A DNA stretch of 64,000 nucleotides from CAYPHY01 sp964410625 (GTDB taxonomy: Bacteria; Chloroflexota; Anaerolineae; Promineifilales; Promineifilaceae): contig CAYPHY010000005.1 in NCBI GenBank assembly GCA_964410625.1, positions 62,001 to 126,000 of the forward strand, written 5' to 3'. The notes beneath the pieces were generated by a model that saw only the letters and a program-made list of their open reading frames with translations, searched no databases and was not told the origin of the DNA. Positions within the stretch are counted from its first letter, which is position 1; every line of letters begins with the position of its first letter. This document shows positions 8,151 to 17,174 of this stretch, in pieces. The translations under genes were made by a program, and so were the position numbers.

Positions 8151-10097
8151 TCAACGTTGCCGCTTGAAGGTGGCCGTATACGTCTTGTTCTTCGCCGGTG
8201 CGGAAATGGTGTGGGTTCGCGCTTTTTTATCTGACCACTTTTGGAAGCGGTAATCATCGCCATCTAGCGTTTGAGGCGTGGTCGTGCTGATTGTATGCTT
8301 AATCCCCACCACACTTTCAAAAGTATAAGGCGTTGTGTGCGGCTGCCCATTGAGCGTTACTTCTAAACCGGCAGGCACAGAATTCAAGGTAAGCATCACC
8401 GTGCGCGGAAAAATATCGCGGAAGGTTGTGTGTTCGGCCCCCTTAGAATCACGTACCGTGAGATAAATTCGATACCAGACATTGGCATCCGTCTCACCCG
8501 TCTTGGGGATGGTAAACGTCCCCTTTTTCTTGCCACTAATCGGCGGAATGAAGGGGTGGCTGTGGGTGTCGTGATGAAAGTCTACCCACCAGGTGAACGC
8601 GCTCGCCGGTAGCTTGCCATCTTCCGCATCAGTCGCTGTCCCGGCATAGCGGATCTTGTTGCCCGCTTTATAGAGCGTACCGGCCGCCGGTCGGTTGATG
8701 GTGGCGACTGGCGGCTGATTTTGTATCACCGTCAACGTTGCCGCATTGCTGGTCGCCTCCCCAAATTCGTTAGAAACAATGGCCCGAAATTGTGCGCCAT
8801 TATCGGCCGCACTTACGGAGGGAAGGGTATAACCGGCCGAGTTGGCTCCGGGGATATTCTGGCCGTTGCGTTGCCATTGATATTCCAACGGCGCACTGCC
8901 CGATGCGCTGACGGTGAAGGTGGCCGATTGCCCTTCGGTGACAGTCCGGTTGGCCGGATGTTGGGTAATCGTCGGCGGTTGGTCAACCAGATATTCAACC
9001 CGGTAGACCGCATCATCATTCCTGGCGAGATAGTAAAGGCTGCCATCGGCCGCCACCTTCAGGTCAACCGCGCGATTGATCCCCGTTGCAAATGTCGTCA
9101 CCGCTTTGGTTGTCAGGTCAATACGCCTGATCCAACCGGCACAAAAATCGGCGAAGAAGTAGTCGCCACTATATTCGCCGGGGAACTGGTTGGTGGTTGG
9201 ATTGTAAAATGCCCCGCCGGTAATCGCACAGGTGGAAGCGTTGTTGGCGTAGGTATAGAAGGGGTCTACAAAATCGTCATCAGGTGGATTGCAAACGCCC
9301 TCGCAATTCGGCCAGCCGTAATTGGCTCCGGCCAGACCATCGTTAATCTCTTCCCACGCCCCCTGGCCGACATCGTTGATGAAGAGACGGCCGCTACCCG
9401 GCTGGATGGAAAAGGTGAAGGGATTACGCAGGCCCATCGCCCAAATCGCCCGATTTTTCCCCGTCGCCGTGTTATAGAAAGGATTGTCGCTTGGGATGGT
9501 GCCATCCTTGTTGATCCGCAACATCTTGCCCAACAAGTTGTTCAATGTCTGCGCGTTGGCGGGGACGGCATTGTCGCCCACGGCGATATACAGCTTGCCA
9601 TCCGTGCCAAAGTGCATCGCCCCGCCATTGTGGTTGGTGGCGTTTAGATTGTTGAGATCGAGCAGGACTTCTTCACTCCCCGCCAGGGCAACATCCCCAT
9701 CGGCCGTGAAACGACTGACGCGGTTGTGGATGGTTGGGGTCGTGGCCGTGTAATAGATGTAGACATAGGGATCGGTGGTCATAAAGTCCGGATCAAAGGC
9801 GATCCCCAACACGCCCCGTTCGCCAACAGAACTGACATTGAGAGTGACAAAGGGTGTGGGCAGCAGGTTGCCATCTTTGATCACTCGCACCTGCCCCCCT
9901 TGTTCGAGGACAAAGAGGCGGCCGTCCGGCGCAAAAGCCATTGCGGTCGGACTATCCAGGTCATCGGTGATCAGCGTTTCGTTGAAGCCAGCGGGCAAGG
10001 CGGCCGCATAAGCCGGGGCCTGGCTGGTCAGAAGAAGCGTGAGCAGCAACAAAGCAAAAAGGATGGTGCGACGGACATTTGTTAGCCACTGTTTCAT
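8151..10097 (-). CDS. Secreted PQQ-dependent sugar dehydrogenase-like propeller with Ig-like domain
   Basis: A 648-residue protein when started at the internal ATG (10097), which has GGGGGA just upstream; an in-frame ATG 11 codons earlier lacks this. A signal peptide ends near AYAAALP. The first about 340 residues match the glucose/sorbosone dehydrogenase (GSDH) six-bladed propeller: LDSPTAMAFAPDGRLFVLEQ, GERGVLGIAFDPDF, NHNGGAMHFGTDGKLYIAVGD and GLRNPFTFSIQPG. An Ig-like domain follows (WQRNGQNIPGANSAGYTL), then two further beta-rich modules. The enzyme would oxidise sugars using PQQ, but substrate and activity are unproven because many family members lack catalytic residues. Confidence 0.85.
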   Translation of the reverse strand: MKQWLTNVRRTILFALLLLTLLLTSQAPAYAAALPAGFNETLITDDLDSPTAMAFAPDGRLFVLEQGGQVRVIKDGNLLPTPFVTLNVSSVGERGVLGIAFDPDFMTTDPYVYIYYTATTPTIHNRVSRFTADGDVALAGSEEVLLDLNNLNATNHNGGAMHFGTDGKLYIAVGDNAVPANAQTLNNLLGKMLRINKDGTIPSDNPFYNTATGKNRAIWAMGLRNPFTFSIQPGSGRLFINDVGQGAWEEINDGLAGANYGWPNCEGVCNPPDDDFVDPFYTYANNASTCAITGGAFYNPTTNQFPGEYSGDYFFADFCAGWIRRIDLTTKAVTTFATGINRAVDLKVAADGSLYYLARNDDAVYRVEYLVDQPPTITQHPANRTVTEGQSATFTVSASGSAPLEYQWQRNGQNIPGANSAGYTLPSVSAADNGAQFRAIVSNEFGEATSNAATLTVIQNQPPVATINRPAAGTLYKAGNKIRYAGTATDAEDGKLPASAFTWWVDFHHDTHSHPFIPPISGKKKGTFTIPKTGETDANVWYRIYLTVRDSKGAEHTTFRDIFPRTVMLTLNSVPAGLEVTLNGQPHTTPYTFESVVGIKHTISTTTPQTLDGDDYRFQKWSDKKARTHTISAPAKNKTYTATFKRQR

Positions 10098-10130
10098 ATT
10101 GTCCCCCTTGTTGTTTGAGTAATTATACAC

Positions 10131-12989
10131 TTATTGCCCCGCATCCAAAAGTTCTACGTACCCTTTGTCCCCATCAACCCGAATGCGCTGCCCGGTTTGC
10201 AGTAAGGTGGTTGCATCCAGAACGCCGACAACGGCCGGGATGCCATATTCACGGGCAACGACCGAGCCATGCGTCATCATCCCGCCCACTTCCATCACCA
10301 GCGCGGCGGCATTGATAAACAGCGGCGTCCAGCCCGGATCGGTGAAGGGGGCGACCAGGATTTCCCCCTTGTTGAGCGTCTCGCGGGTTGGGTCAAGGAT
10401 GACGCGGGCAATCCCTTCGACGACTCCGGCCGAAACGGGGTTGCCAGGCAGCGCCCCCGCCGGTATATCCTCCTTTGCATAGTGAACGGTCGGGATTTCC
10501 CCGTCACTGGTGATGACACGCGGCGGCCGCATCTGCCCATAGCGGGCCATTGCTGCCCGTCGTTGTTGGATGCGCGGCCGTAGCGCCTCTGCTGGATGCT
10601 CTAAAGCATCAATCACTTCCGGCAACGCCAGATACCAGATATCTTCCAGGCAATCGAGGCGGTTGTCGGCCACCAAGGCGGCGGCCGTTTCCAGTATAAC
10701 TGCGCGGACCTGTCCAAAGAGGCGGATGATCATGAACTTAGGATGTTCGCGGGCTGGAACATAACCGCGAACGACGCGCACCAGACGACGGACAATCCTC
10801 GACCGCAGGGGGCCGAGCAAGCCGTGGTTGGCGGCCTGGACCAGGCGCTCTCCGGCGGCCGTGCCTGCTGCCACCAGTTGTCGCTGATGCTGGCGATGGC
10901 CGCCCATTGTGCCGCTTTGCAAGTTACCGGCGATAACTTGCAACAGCGAACGTGGATCGTCGTTCCAGCGTGAACGGGTGATGTCTATTTCACCGGGGGC
11001 GCGCATCCCATAATCTTGCAAGAAAGAGTGCCACGCCTGGAGAAATTCCGGGCCGCCGGGAAGGGCGGCGATTGAAGCGGCAAGGAGGTGGGGTGCATCC
11101 GCAGTAGCAGACAGGAGATAAGCGGTTAACTCCGGCGATTGGCGGGCGATGTCGGCCAGATCGCCGACGCGCAAGTCCATTTCGGTGGTGACGTTACCAG
11201 TGACGCCGCGTTGCACGGCCGTCAAATCATCAGGATCGGCAGCGCCTTCGGTGAGCCGCGCCAGCAGCCCCCGCGCCACAATGCCCGTGCCGACAAAGGG
11301 GGCTAGATTCCCCACTTCATTCTTAAATGTCTCATTGAGCAGTTGCTGCGCCACCCGCAGACGCGGGCGGCCGGGCGGGGCGGCCGCCAGCCTTGCTTCC
11401 CCTTGTTGGTTGATACGGTTGATCAAATTGGTAGCGGCCGCGACCCCTTCTTCCGGCCGTTTGAACCACAGCAAACCCAGCACCCTGTGCAGGACCGGCA
11501 ATACAAAGTGTAGGAATGCGCGATTGCTGGCCCTGTGAGTCGCCTGACCATTCGCCGTAAACGATTCCCTATCAGCGATTTGTGCCACCCCACCAGCGAT
11601 CAGCGGATCAACGATATTGAGGATATCCGGAAGGCGACGGCCGAGCAGCCGGTTGCGGAGCAGCGGTGTTATATCCGCATACAGCCGCCCCCCGGCCGAA
11701 GCCAGATAAGGGTTATAGGTATCGTCGTCCCCTTTGCCAAAGGGCAAAAAGATGCGCAATATGGAGTGGGCCATCGGCGGCATCGGGTCGGTCATCACCT
11801 GGGCGTGGTTGAAGCTGATGTAAACATGGAGGCTGTCATCACGCGGCCGCGGTTCGGGCTTGTGGTGCGATTTGCCAAATCGCGTTACGTTCTCCGGCCG
11901 AGGTTCAGGCTCGTGGTGCGATTTGCCAAATCGCATTACATCTTCCGGCCGCGGTTCGGGCAGAGGGAACAAGGTAGTGATCGGCCGCGCTTGAAGAATA
12001 TAGATCGCCCCTCGTTCAATCGCCCATTCGATGTCTTGCGGGCGGCCGTAGTGGGCTTCAATTCTTGTACCCATTTGCGCCAGGGCAACCGCTTGTTGGT
12101 CACTCAGCACACGAGCATGGCGCAGGTGCTCGGATAGTATTTCCTGATAAGTCCCACCATTCGCTGCGGGCCGGATCGCCAGTTGCTTGTCGGCAATTTG
12201 TGCCTCCACCATCTGCCAGGAACGCTTGTCTACCTTGTAGAGATCGGCCGAGACCAGCCCGGCGACCAGCGCTTCCCCCAGGCCGTAGCTGGCGTCTATC
12301 GTCGCTATCTGGCGGTGATTGCTGACCGGATCAGCGGTGAAGAGAATGCCAGAGATGTCGGGCAACACCATGCGTTGGACGACCACTGAAAGTTGCACCT
12401 CGCGGTGGTTGAACCCATTTTGGATGCGGTAGAGGATCGCCCGGTCGGTGAACAGCGACGCCCAACAGTCGCGCACGGCCGCCAGCAACGCCTCCTCGCC
12501 ACAGATATTGAGGTAGGTGTCCTGTTGCCCGGCAAAGGAGGCGTCCGGCAGGTCTTCGGCCGTCGCGCTGGAGCGAACGGCAAAGGCGTTGCTCGTACCC
12601 TGTTGCTCCCAGGCAGAGAGAACGGCGTCGCGGATGTCGGCCGGGATTGGCGTTTGCCGTAAGCGGTCGCGGATTTGCGCCCCAATTTGCCGCGTGCTGT
12701 CCAGATCGGCCGCTTCGATTTGGTCGAGCGGCCCATAGAGCCAGTCCGGGTCGGCCTGGGCGATGAAGCGTTGGAAAGCGGCCGTCGTCACGCAGAAGCC
12801 CGGCGGCACGGGAAAGCCCGCCTTCACCATCTCCCCTAAATTCGCTCCCTTGCCGCCGACCAGCGGCAGCGCGGCCGCATCAATTTCCTCAAAATCGAGG
12901 ACGTAGGTAGTCGTGGACGACGGGGGTGATGTGGGTGATGCGGGTGATGCGGGTGACATCGGTGACGTGGTTGTGGGTGTGGTAGACAT
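10131..12989 (-). CDS. PEP-synthase / rifampin-phosphotransferase-like enzyme
   Basis: A 952-residue protein of the pyruvate phosphate dikinase superfamily. The N-terminal ATP-grasp part (about 30-340) starts at LVGGKGANLGEMVKAGFPVP and contains AVRSSATAEDLPDASFAGQ. The C-terminal phosphohistidine swivelling domain carries H907 in GMMTHGSVVAREYGIPAVVG. The region between, lacking a PEP/pyruvate TIM barrel, resembles rifampin phosphotransferase more than true PEP synthase. The gene starts with a Ser/Thr/Pro low-complexity segment and carries, at residues 348-382, two 17-residue repeats produced by an in-frame palindromic insertion. It is translationally coupled to the TetR gene 2 nt upstream (AAGGAAGG before ATG). 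Rifamycin inactivation is possible but not shown. Confidence 0.8.
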   Translation of the reverse strand: MSTTPTTTSPMSPASPASPTSPPSSTTTYVLDFEEIDAAALPLVGGKGANLGEMVKAGFPVPPGFCVTTAAFQRFIAQADPDWLYGPLDQIEAADLDSTRQIGAQIRDRLRQTPIPADIRDAVLSAWEQQGTSNAFAVRSSATAEDLPDASFAGQQDTYLNICGEEALLAAVRDCWASLFTDRAILYRIQNGFNHREVQLSVVVQRMVLPDISGILFTADPVSNHRQIATIDASYGLGEALVAGLVSADLYKVDKRSWQMVEAQIADKQLAIRPAANGGTYQEILSEHLRHARVLSDQQAVALAQMGTRIEAHYGRPQDIEWAIERGAIYILQARPITTLFPLPEPRPEDVMRFGKSHHEPEPRPENVTRFGKSHHKPEPRPRDDSLHVYISFNHAQVMTDPMPPMAHSILRIFLPFGKGDDDTYNPYLASAGGRLYADITPLLRNRLLGRRLPDILNIVDPLIAGGVAQIADRESFTANGQATHRASNRAFLHFVLPVLHRVLGLLWFKRPEEGVAAATNLINRINQQGEARLAAAPPGRPRLRVAQQLLNETFKNEVGNLAPFVGTGIVARGLLARLTEGAADPDDLTAVQRGVTGNVTTEMDLRVGDLADIARQSPELTAYLLSATADAPHLLAASIAALPGGPEFLQAWHSFLQDYGMRAPGEIDITRSRWNDDPRSLLQVIAGNLQSGTMGGHRQHQRQLVAAGTAAGERLVQAANHGLLGPLRSRIVRRLVRVVRGYVPAREHPKFMIIRLFGQVRAVILETAAALVADNRLDCLEDIWYLALPEVIDALEHPAEALRPRIQQRRAAMARYGQMRPPRVITSDGEIPTVHYAKEDIPAGALPGNPVSAGVVEGIARVILDPTRETLNKGEILVAPFTDPGWTPLFINAAALVMEVGGMMTHGSVVAREYGIPAVVGVLDATTLLQTGQRIRVDGDKGYVELLDAGQ
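11844..11962. repeat. 51-bp tandem repeat carrying the GTAGC-type palindrome inside a gene
   Basis: Two full units (11844-11894, 11895-11945) and a partial third begin with CGGCCG. Each contains GTGCGATTTGCCAAATCGC (11865-11888 and 11916-11939 with flanks), a palindrome also seen between genes at 22906-22933 and 42881-42908. The units are in frame and encode RFGKSHH-type repeats in the PEP-synthase-like protein. Confidence 0.88.
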
Positions 12990-12991
12990 AG

Positions 12992-13594
12992 TTAACCTTC
13001 CTTGAGGATACCATGCAGAAAGATATCAATGAACTCGTCTATATTGCTCGTTGTAACCAGGTCAGGGGGTAGGATAGTGATCACGTCGGTCGTCAGTTTG
13101 TAGGCCAGCACGGTGCCGATGAAGGCGCGGAAGAGGGTTGGCAGGGCAACCGGCCGCAGTTGATTTTCGGCCGCTGCCAGCCGTCCCACAAAGCGCACGA
13201 TGTAGGGCTGGAAGCGGTTTAGGATCGCCGGAACATGGCGGCCTTCCAACTCCACAAACTCAATCAACGCCAGCTTGAGCAGTCCTGGGGTCTCGTCAAG
13301 CGTGGTCAAGACCTCCCGCGCCAGCTTTTTAACCAGCTCCTCAACCGTTTCAGCTTCAATTTCGCCCAGCAGAGGGGCGATCTTCGTCAGGGGATGGTAA
13401 GCCTCGGCAACTGCCAGAAAGATGTCATCCTTACCAGTAAAGTGATTGTAGATGCTGCCGACGGTTATCCCCGCTTGATCGGCTATCTGGCGCATCGAAG
13501 TGCCATGAAAGCCCTGGCTGGTGAAGAGCGCAAAGGCCACTTCAAGTAACTCCTGGCGGGTCCGTTCTCCTTTGGTCAATACTGGCTCATTCAT
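12992..13594 (-). CDS. TetR/AcrR family transcriptional regulator
   Basis: A 200-residue regulator. The N-terminal helix-turn-helix (about 9-55) reads RQELLEVAFALFTSQGFHGT, SMRQIADQAGITVGSIYNHF and KDDIF, the classic TetR signature. The C-terminal ligand-binding part has no recognised specificity. GGAG precedes the ATG. Just upstream lies an imperfect palindrome (13615-13626) suited to autoregulation. The PEP-synthase/Rph-like gene begins 2 nt after its stop, so it is the likely regulated partner. Confidence 0.92.
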   Translation of the reverse strand: MNEPVLTKGERTRQELLEVAFALFTSQGFHGTSMRQIADQAGITVGSIYNHFTGKDDIFLAVAEAYHPLTKIAPLLGEIEAETVEELVKKLAREVLTTLDETPGLLKLALIEFVELEGRHVPAILNRFQPYIVRFVGRLAAAENQLRPVALPTLFRAFIGTVLAYKLTTDVITILPPDLVTTSNIDEFIDIFLHGILKEG

Positions 13595-13614
13595 TACCTA
13601 ACTCCAAAATATAA

Positions 13615-13626
13615 ACAAACGTTCGT
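13615..13626. promoter_or_regulatory. Candidate TetR operator
   Basis: ACAAACGTTCGT is a 12-bp palindrome with one mismatched pair, centred 26 nt upstream of the TetR start codon. This spacing and the ACNAAC/GTTNGT half sites are typical of operators of small TetR regulators. Binding is inferred. Confidence 0.5.
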
Positions 13627-13670
13627 ACATTTTTATGATAAAACTAAAAGTCCTTTCTGTCAATCGTTCT

Positions 13671-13727
13671 TGTAGCACGGGTTGCCAACCCGTAAGCTGC
13701 GCGTGCGGGTTGGCAATCCGCGCTACA
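13671..13727. repeat. GTAGC-type palindrome, GGGTTGCCAACCC variant
   Basis: TGTAGCACGGGTTGCCAACC (from 13671) pairs with 13706-13727, ending GCTACA, over 22 bp with few mismatches. Each arm is itself partly palindromic. The terminal GCTAC overlaps the stop codon (TAG, 13723-13725) of the convergent-side SARP-type regulator gene. Confidence 0.8.
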
Positions 13728-16686
13728 GTTGGCTTAGGGCGTAAGCGATGGCCTCATCTGTGGAGAGGGTTCGGCCGTCGTCCCAAGCAACGCGGACTAC
13801 TTCTTCGCCCCATTCGGCAGTGGCGGCCGCTACATCGTGATCATGACGGCGTTGGTCAGGGCCGGGAAGGGCTGTGCCGATGGCTTCGCGTAACGCTTCG
13901 GCCGCGCCCCACAGCCGCGCGGCCCGTTCCGGCTCTTCTTCAGCAAAAGCCAGCGTGGCAAAGGCCTCCAGGGAGTCGGCAATGCTCCACTTGTCATCCA
14001 GTTGTTGGCGGATGAGCAGGCTTTCCCGAAGCTGATCGCGTGCGGCCGGGTAATCACCCCATCGAACAGATAGCTCACCCAATTGGCGCAGCACAACGGC
14101 CACGCCCCAACGGTCGCCCAACACTTGTTTTAACGCCAGGCTCTCCTGCAACAACTCATAAGCCCTATCGAAGCGGCCTAATTCCAGGTAAGTATTGCCC
14201 AGGTTGCCCAGGGTGATGGCGATACCCCGTGTGTCCTCCAGGCTTCGTTTGAGAGCCAGGCTTTGCTCATAGTAAGAGCAAGCGGCGTCAAAATCCCCTT
14301 GCCCAAAGGCGGCTAATCCCAGGTTATTGAGCGTGCTGGCCTGCCCAAATTGATCGCCAAGCGCTATCTTAATCGCCAGGCTCTCTTCCAACATCATCTC
14401 CGCCCCCTCATAATCCCCTTGGTCCATCGCCACATTACCGAGGTTGTTCAGTTCCACGGAAACGGCGCGTTGATCGCCCAACGAGCGCATGAGCGCCAGG
14501 CTGGCTTCGTGGTGGCGGCGGGCTTGCTCATAATCTCCCTGGTTCCAGGCCAACACCCCCGCCCCTTGTCGCGCCTTGGCCTGGGCCTCGCCTGGTGGAG
14601 CAGCGGCCGCGCGGGACAATGCCCGGCCGAGCCACTCCCGCCCCTCGCTCAGATAGCCGCGCGTATACCAGAACCACCACAACGTCCCGGCCAGTCGCAC
14701 CCCGTCTTCTTCATCTCCCTGTTCGACTGCCCAGGATAAGGCGGCGCGGAAGTTGTCCATCTCCGCCTGTAGCTGGTCTAGCCAGCGCCCCAACTCCGCC
14801 CCTTCCAACTTGGGGAGGATCGTTTCCGCCAGCTCCAGAAAGAAGGCGAAATGTTTGGTCTGGGTTTCGGCCGTCTCCCCCGCCGCTTCCAGCTTCTCCA
14901 ACCCATATTGGCGAACCAGTTCGTGCAACTCATAGCGACCGGCGGGGTTCCACTGCAACAATGATTTGTCTACCAGTGCGGTCAGCAGAGGGAGCGTCGC
15001 CCCGGCAACCGTCTCGGCCGCTTTACGGCGAAAGCCACCACGAAAGAGCGCCAGCTTGCGCAAGACGCTTTGTTCCTCCGGCGAAAGCAACTGCCAGGAG
15101 TAATCAAAAACAGCATCCAGGCTGCGATGGCGCGACGGCACATCGCGCAGTGTTGTCGTTAGGAAGTGGCTGCTGCGCTCAATTTCGGCCGCGATTTCGG
15201 CCGGTGCCAGCACCCGCACCCAGGCGGCCGCCAGCTCAATCGCTAAGGGCATCCCGCCAACCAGTTGGCAAATGTGGCTGACGGCAGGCAATACCTCAGG
15301 AGACAGGGTGAAACCAGGGGCAACACGCCGGGCGCTTTGAACGAAAAATTGAACAGCCTCATTGTCTCCCTGCCCAGGATCAAGAAAGCCGTTGACCTGA
15401 AAAAGCCACTCGCCGCGCAAGTTCAGTCGTTCTCGCGAGGTGACGAGCAGCGTCACATCTGGCGCATCGGCCAGGATACTGGTTAGCAGACCGGTCGCCT
15501 GGCTATCCGCCAGCAAATGCTCGAAGTTGTCGAGCAACAAGAGTATTTCCTTCTGGTGCAGATAGTTTAGCAGCGAGGCCGTCATATCGGCCGCTGTTGC
15601 TTCAATACCCAATGCAGTGGCAATCGTTCCCGGCAAGAGGTCGGCCGAGGCCAGCGCCGCCAGCGGAACAAAAAAGACGCCATCGGCGAAGGTATCCAGG
15701 TGTTCGGCCGCGGCTTGCAGCGCCAGCCGCGTCTTACCCATCCCACCGGCTCCGGTCAGGGTCAGCAAGCGACACTCCGTTTCGGTCAGCAAGCGGCCGA
15801 TCTCCGCCAGTTCCGTCTCACGGCCGACGAAGGGGGTTGGCTGCGGTGGAAGGGTATGCGGCCGCGTTGTAGGTAACGCCAGTTGTTGCATGGCGACGGG
15901 CGCGTCTTCGCTGGCGTCGCGGATTTGCTGGTAGAGGGCGGTGGTCGCTGCTTCCGGCTCCACCCCCAGTTCTTCCGCCAACAGGCGACGGCAACTTTCA
16001 TATTGGGCCAGCGCCGCGCTACGCTCCCCATTTAGCAGATGAAGACGCATGGCGTGGCGGTGTGCTTCCTCGCGCCAGGGTTCCAACATCAGTTGCCGTG
16101 TGGTCGCCTGGAGCGCCTGGTCATATTGCCCACGCCGTTCATGGTAAGCCGCCAGTTTGCTCAGCGCGGCGAAGATAAGCTGATTCAGCCACTCCCGTTT
16201 GACGGCCGTCCACTCTTCAAAGCTGGTGCTGTCGGGCAAGGAGAACTCGGCCAGGAAGGGGCCGTGATAGAGATCGGCCGCCTGTTGTCGCCAGCGAGCG
16301 CAGGAGCGGCAGCTTTCGGGATTGCGGTGTGGGTGACGGTCGCACATCGCCAGCAGGTCGGTGATCGCCTTTACATCCAGCCAGTGGTCGCTTTCAGCGT
16401 TAAATTGCACGGCCGCGCGGCTGGCGAGCAGATAGGGTATTTCGCGCTGCCGGTCGCCAATCGCCTCACGCAGCGTGAGCAGCACCTGGCGCAAATTGTT
16501 GCGGGCGGCCGCTTCCGGCAAGTCGGGCCAGAGCATCCCCATCAGCGTTTCACGCCGGTGCGGCCTATCCGCCTCCACTGCCAGATAGGCCAACAAAGCG
16601 CGTACCTTGTCATACTTCAGGTCAATCGGTTGCCCATCGAGGGTGGCTTGCCAGGGGCCGAGGAGAGAGAGGGATAGTTGGGGCAT
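13723..16686 (-). CDS. SARP/BTAD regulator with NB-ARC ATPase and TPR repeats
   Basis: About 987 residues from the ATG at 16686 (MPQLSLSLLGPW), the usual start of this family; in-frame ATGs at 16734 and 16782 would add 16 or 32 residues. Order of domains: a winged-helix DNA-binding domain (LGPWQATLDG...KVRALLAYLAVE...NNLRQVLLTLR), a bacterial transcriptional activator domain, an NB-ARC-type ATPase with P-loop GAGGMGKT and LLLLDNFEHLL Walker B, then at least six TPRs with the repeating LGNLGN and LNNLGLAAF cores. It is a signal-transduction ATPase that probably activates unknown genes. The stop codon lies inside a palindromic repeat. Confidence 0.88.
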   Translation of the reverse strand: MPQLSLSLLGPWQATLDGQPIDLKYDKVRALLAYLAVEADRPHRRETLMGMLWPDLPEAAARNNLRQVLLTLREAIGDRQREIPYLLASRAAVQFNAESDHWLDVKAITDLLAMCDRHPHRNPESCRSCARWRQQAADLYHGPFLAEFSLPDSTSFEEWTAVKREWLNQLIFAALSKLAAYHERRGQYDQALQATTRQLMLEPWREEAHRHAMRLHLLNGERSAALAQYESCRRLLAEELGVEPEAATTALYQQIRDASEDAPVAMQQLALPTTRPHTLPPQPTPFVGRETELAEIGRLLTETECRLLTLTGAGGMGKTRLALQAAAEHLDTFADGVFFVPLAALASADLLPGTIATALGIEATAADMTASLLNYLHQKEILLLLDNFEHLLADSQATGLLTSILADAPDVTLLVTSRERLNLRGEWLFQVNGFLDPGQGDNEAVQFFVQSARRVAPGFTLSPEVLPAVSHICQLVGGMPLAIELAAAWVRVLAPAEIAAEIERSSHFLTTTLRDVPSRHRSLDAVFDYSWQLLSPEEQSVLRKLALFRGGFRRKAAETVAGATLPLLTALVDKSLLQWNPAGRYELHELVRQYGLEKLEAAGETAETQTKHFAFFLELAETILPKLEGAELGRWLDQLQAEMDNFRAALSWAVEQGDEEDGVRLAGTLWWFWYTRGYLSEGREWLGRALSRAAAAPPGEAQAKARQGAGVLAWNQGDYEQARRHHEASLALMRSLGDQRAVSVELNNLGNVAMDQGDYEGAEMMLEESLAIKIALGDQFGQASTLNNLGLAAFGQGDFDAACSYYEQSLALKRSLEDTRGIAITLGNLGNTYLELGRFDRAYELLQESLALKQVLGDRWGVAVVLRQLGELSVRWGDYPAARDQLRESLLIRQQLDDKWSIADSLEAFATLAFAEEEPERAARLWGAAEALREAIGTALPGPDQRRHDHDVAAATAEWGEEVVRVAWDDGRTLSTDEAIAYALSQL

Positions 16687-16864
16687 GGTGAAGACAGTAA
16701 GCAGTGGGCTTTCTATATCAGCCTGGGAATTCATTCCCAGCGGGTGGATCGTTAGCAGATTATAGTACGGATGGGAACGCATGGCAGCAAGCGAATTGTG
16801 TTACTAACGGTTGGCTAACGGACGTGTGGAGAATGGGGGATGGATGCTAAAACGAGGCCGTCAT

Positions 16865-17086
16865 ATGAATTCAGGAAAGCAAACCCCCTATCGCTCTTAT
16901 CTACTGCGCCTATGGCTGGCAAAGGAGCAAGACCAGACGGTGTGGCGGGCTTCGCTGGAGAACCCCCACACCGGCGAGCGACTGGGTTTTGCCACCCTGG
17001 AACGCTTGTTTGCTTTCCTGGAGGACCAGACGACGGCCGTTGCCCAGGGGGATAGCGAGCCGCGACAGGGTAGCAAGCTTGCTTAG
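16865..17086 (+). CDS. Small conserved-looking protein, function unknown
   Basis: 73 residues from the ATG at 16865, which has GAGG 8 nt upstream; an earlier in-frame ATG at 16811 has no such site. The protein has the pattern SYLLRLW...WRASLENPHTGERLGF...LERLFAFLEDQT, a compact alpha/beta fold with no signal or membrane segment. I recall similar short proteins in other Chloroflexota, but cannot name a family. It is divergent from the SARP regulator, so the two may share a control region. Confidence 0.6.
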   Translation: MNSGKQTPYRSYLLRLWLAKEQDQTVWRASLENPHTGERLGFATLERLFAFLEDQTTAVAQGDSEPRQGSKLA

Positions 17087-17116
17087 TTGTCATAACGTTT
17101 TTCACGGACGCTCATC

Positions 17117-17143
17117 GTAGCGCGGGTTGTTTACCCGCGCTAC
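17117..17143. repeat. GTAGC-type palindrome, perfect 11-bp stem
   Basis: GTAGCGCGGGT (17117-17127) pairs exactly with ACCCGCGCTAC (17133-17143) around a 5-nt loop. It has the same GTAGC/GCTAC ends as the copies at 13671-13727 and 22906-22933. It stands between the small protein gene and the propeller gene. Confidence 0.85.
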
Positions 17144-17174
17144 TGGTGAGCTATTTTCACAGGAGATGTTGATC

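Noticed and set aside
8721..9647. 308-codon plus-strand frame opposite the sugar-dehydrogenase-like gene
   Set aside because: The translated product is rich in Arg/Gly/Pro/Ile without domain features, and the opposite strand encodes a clear GSDH propeller.
11844..11962. Assembly error duplicating 51 bp
   Set aside because: The two units differ at several positions and the frame is kept, so a real duplication is more likely; long reads would settle it.
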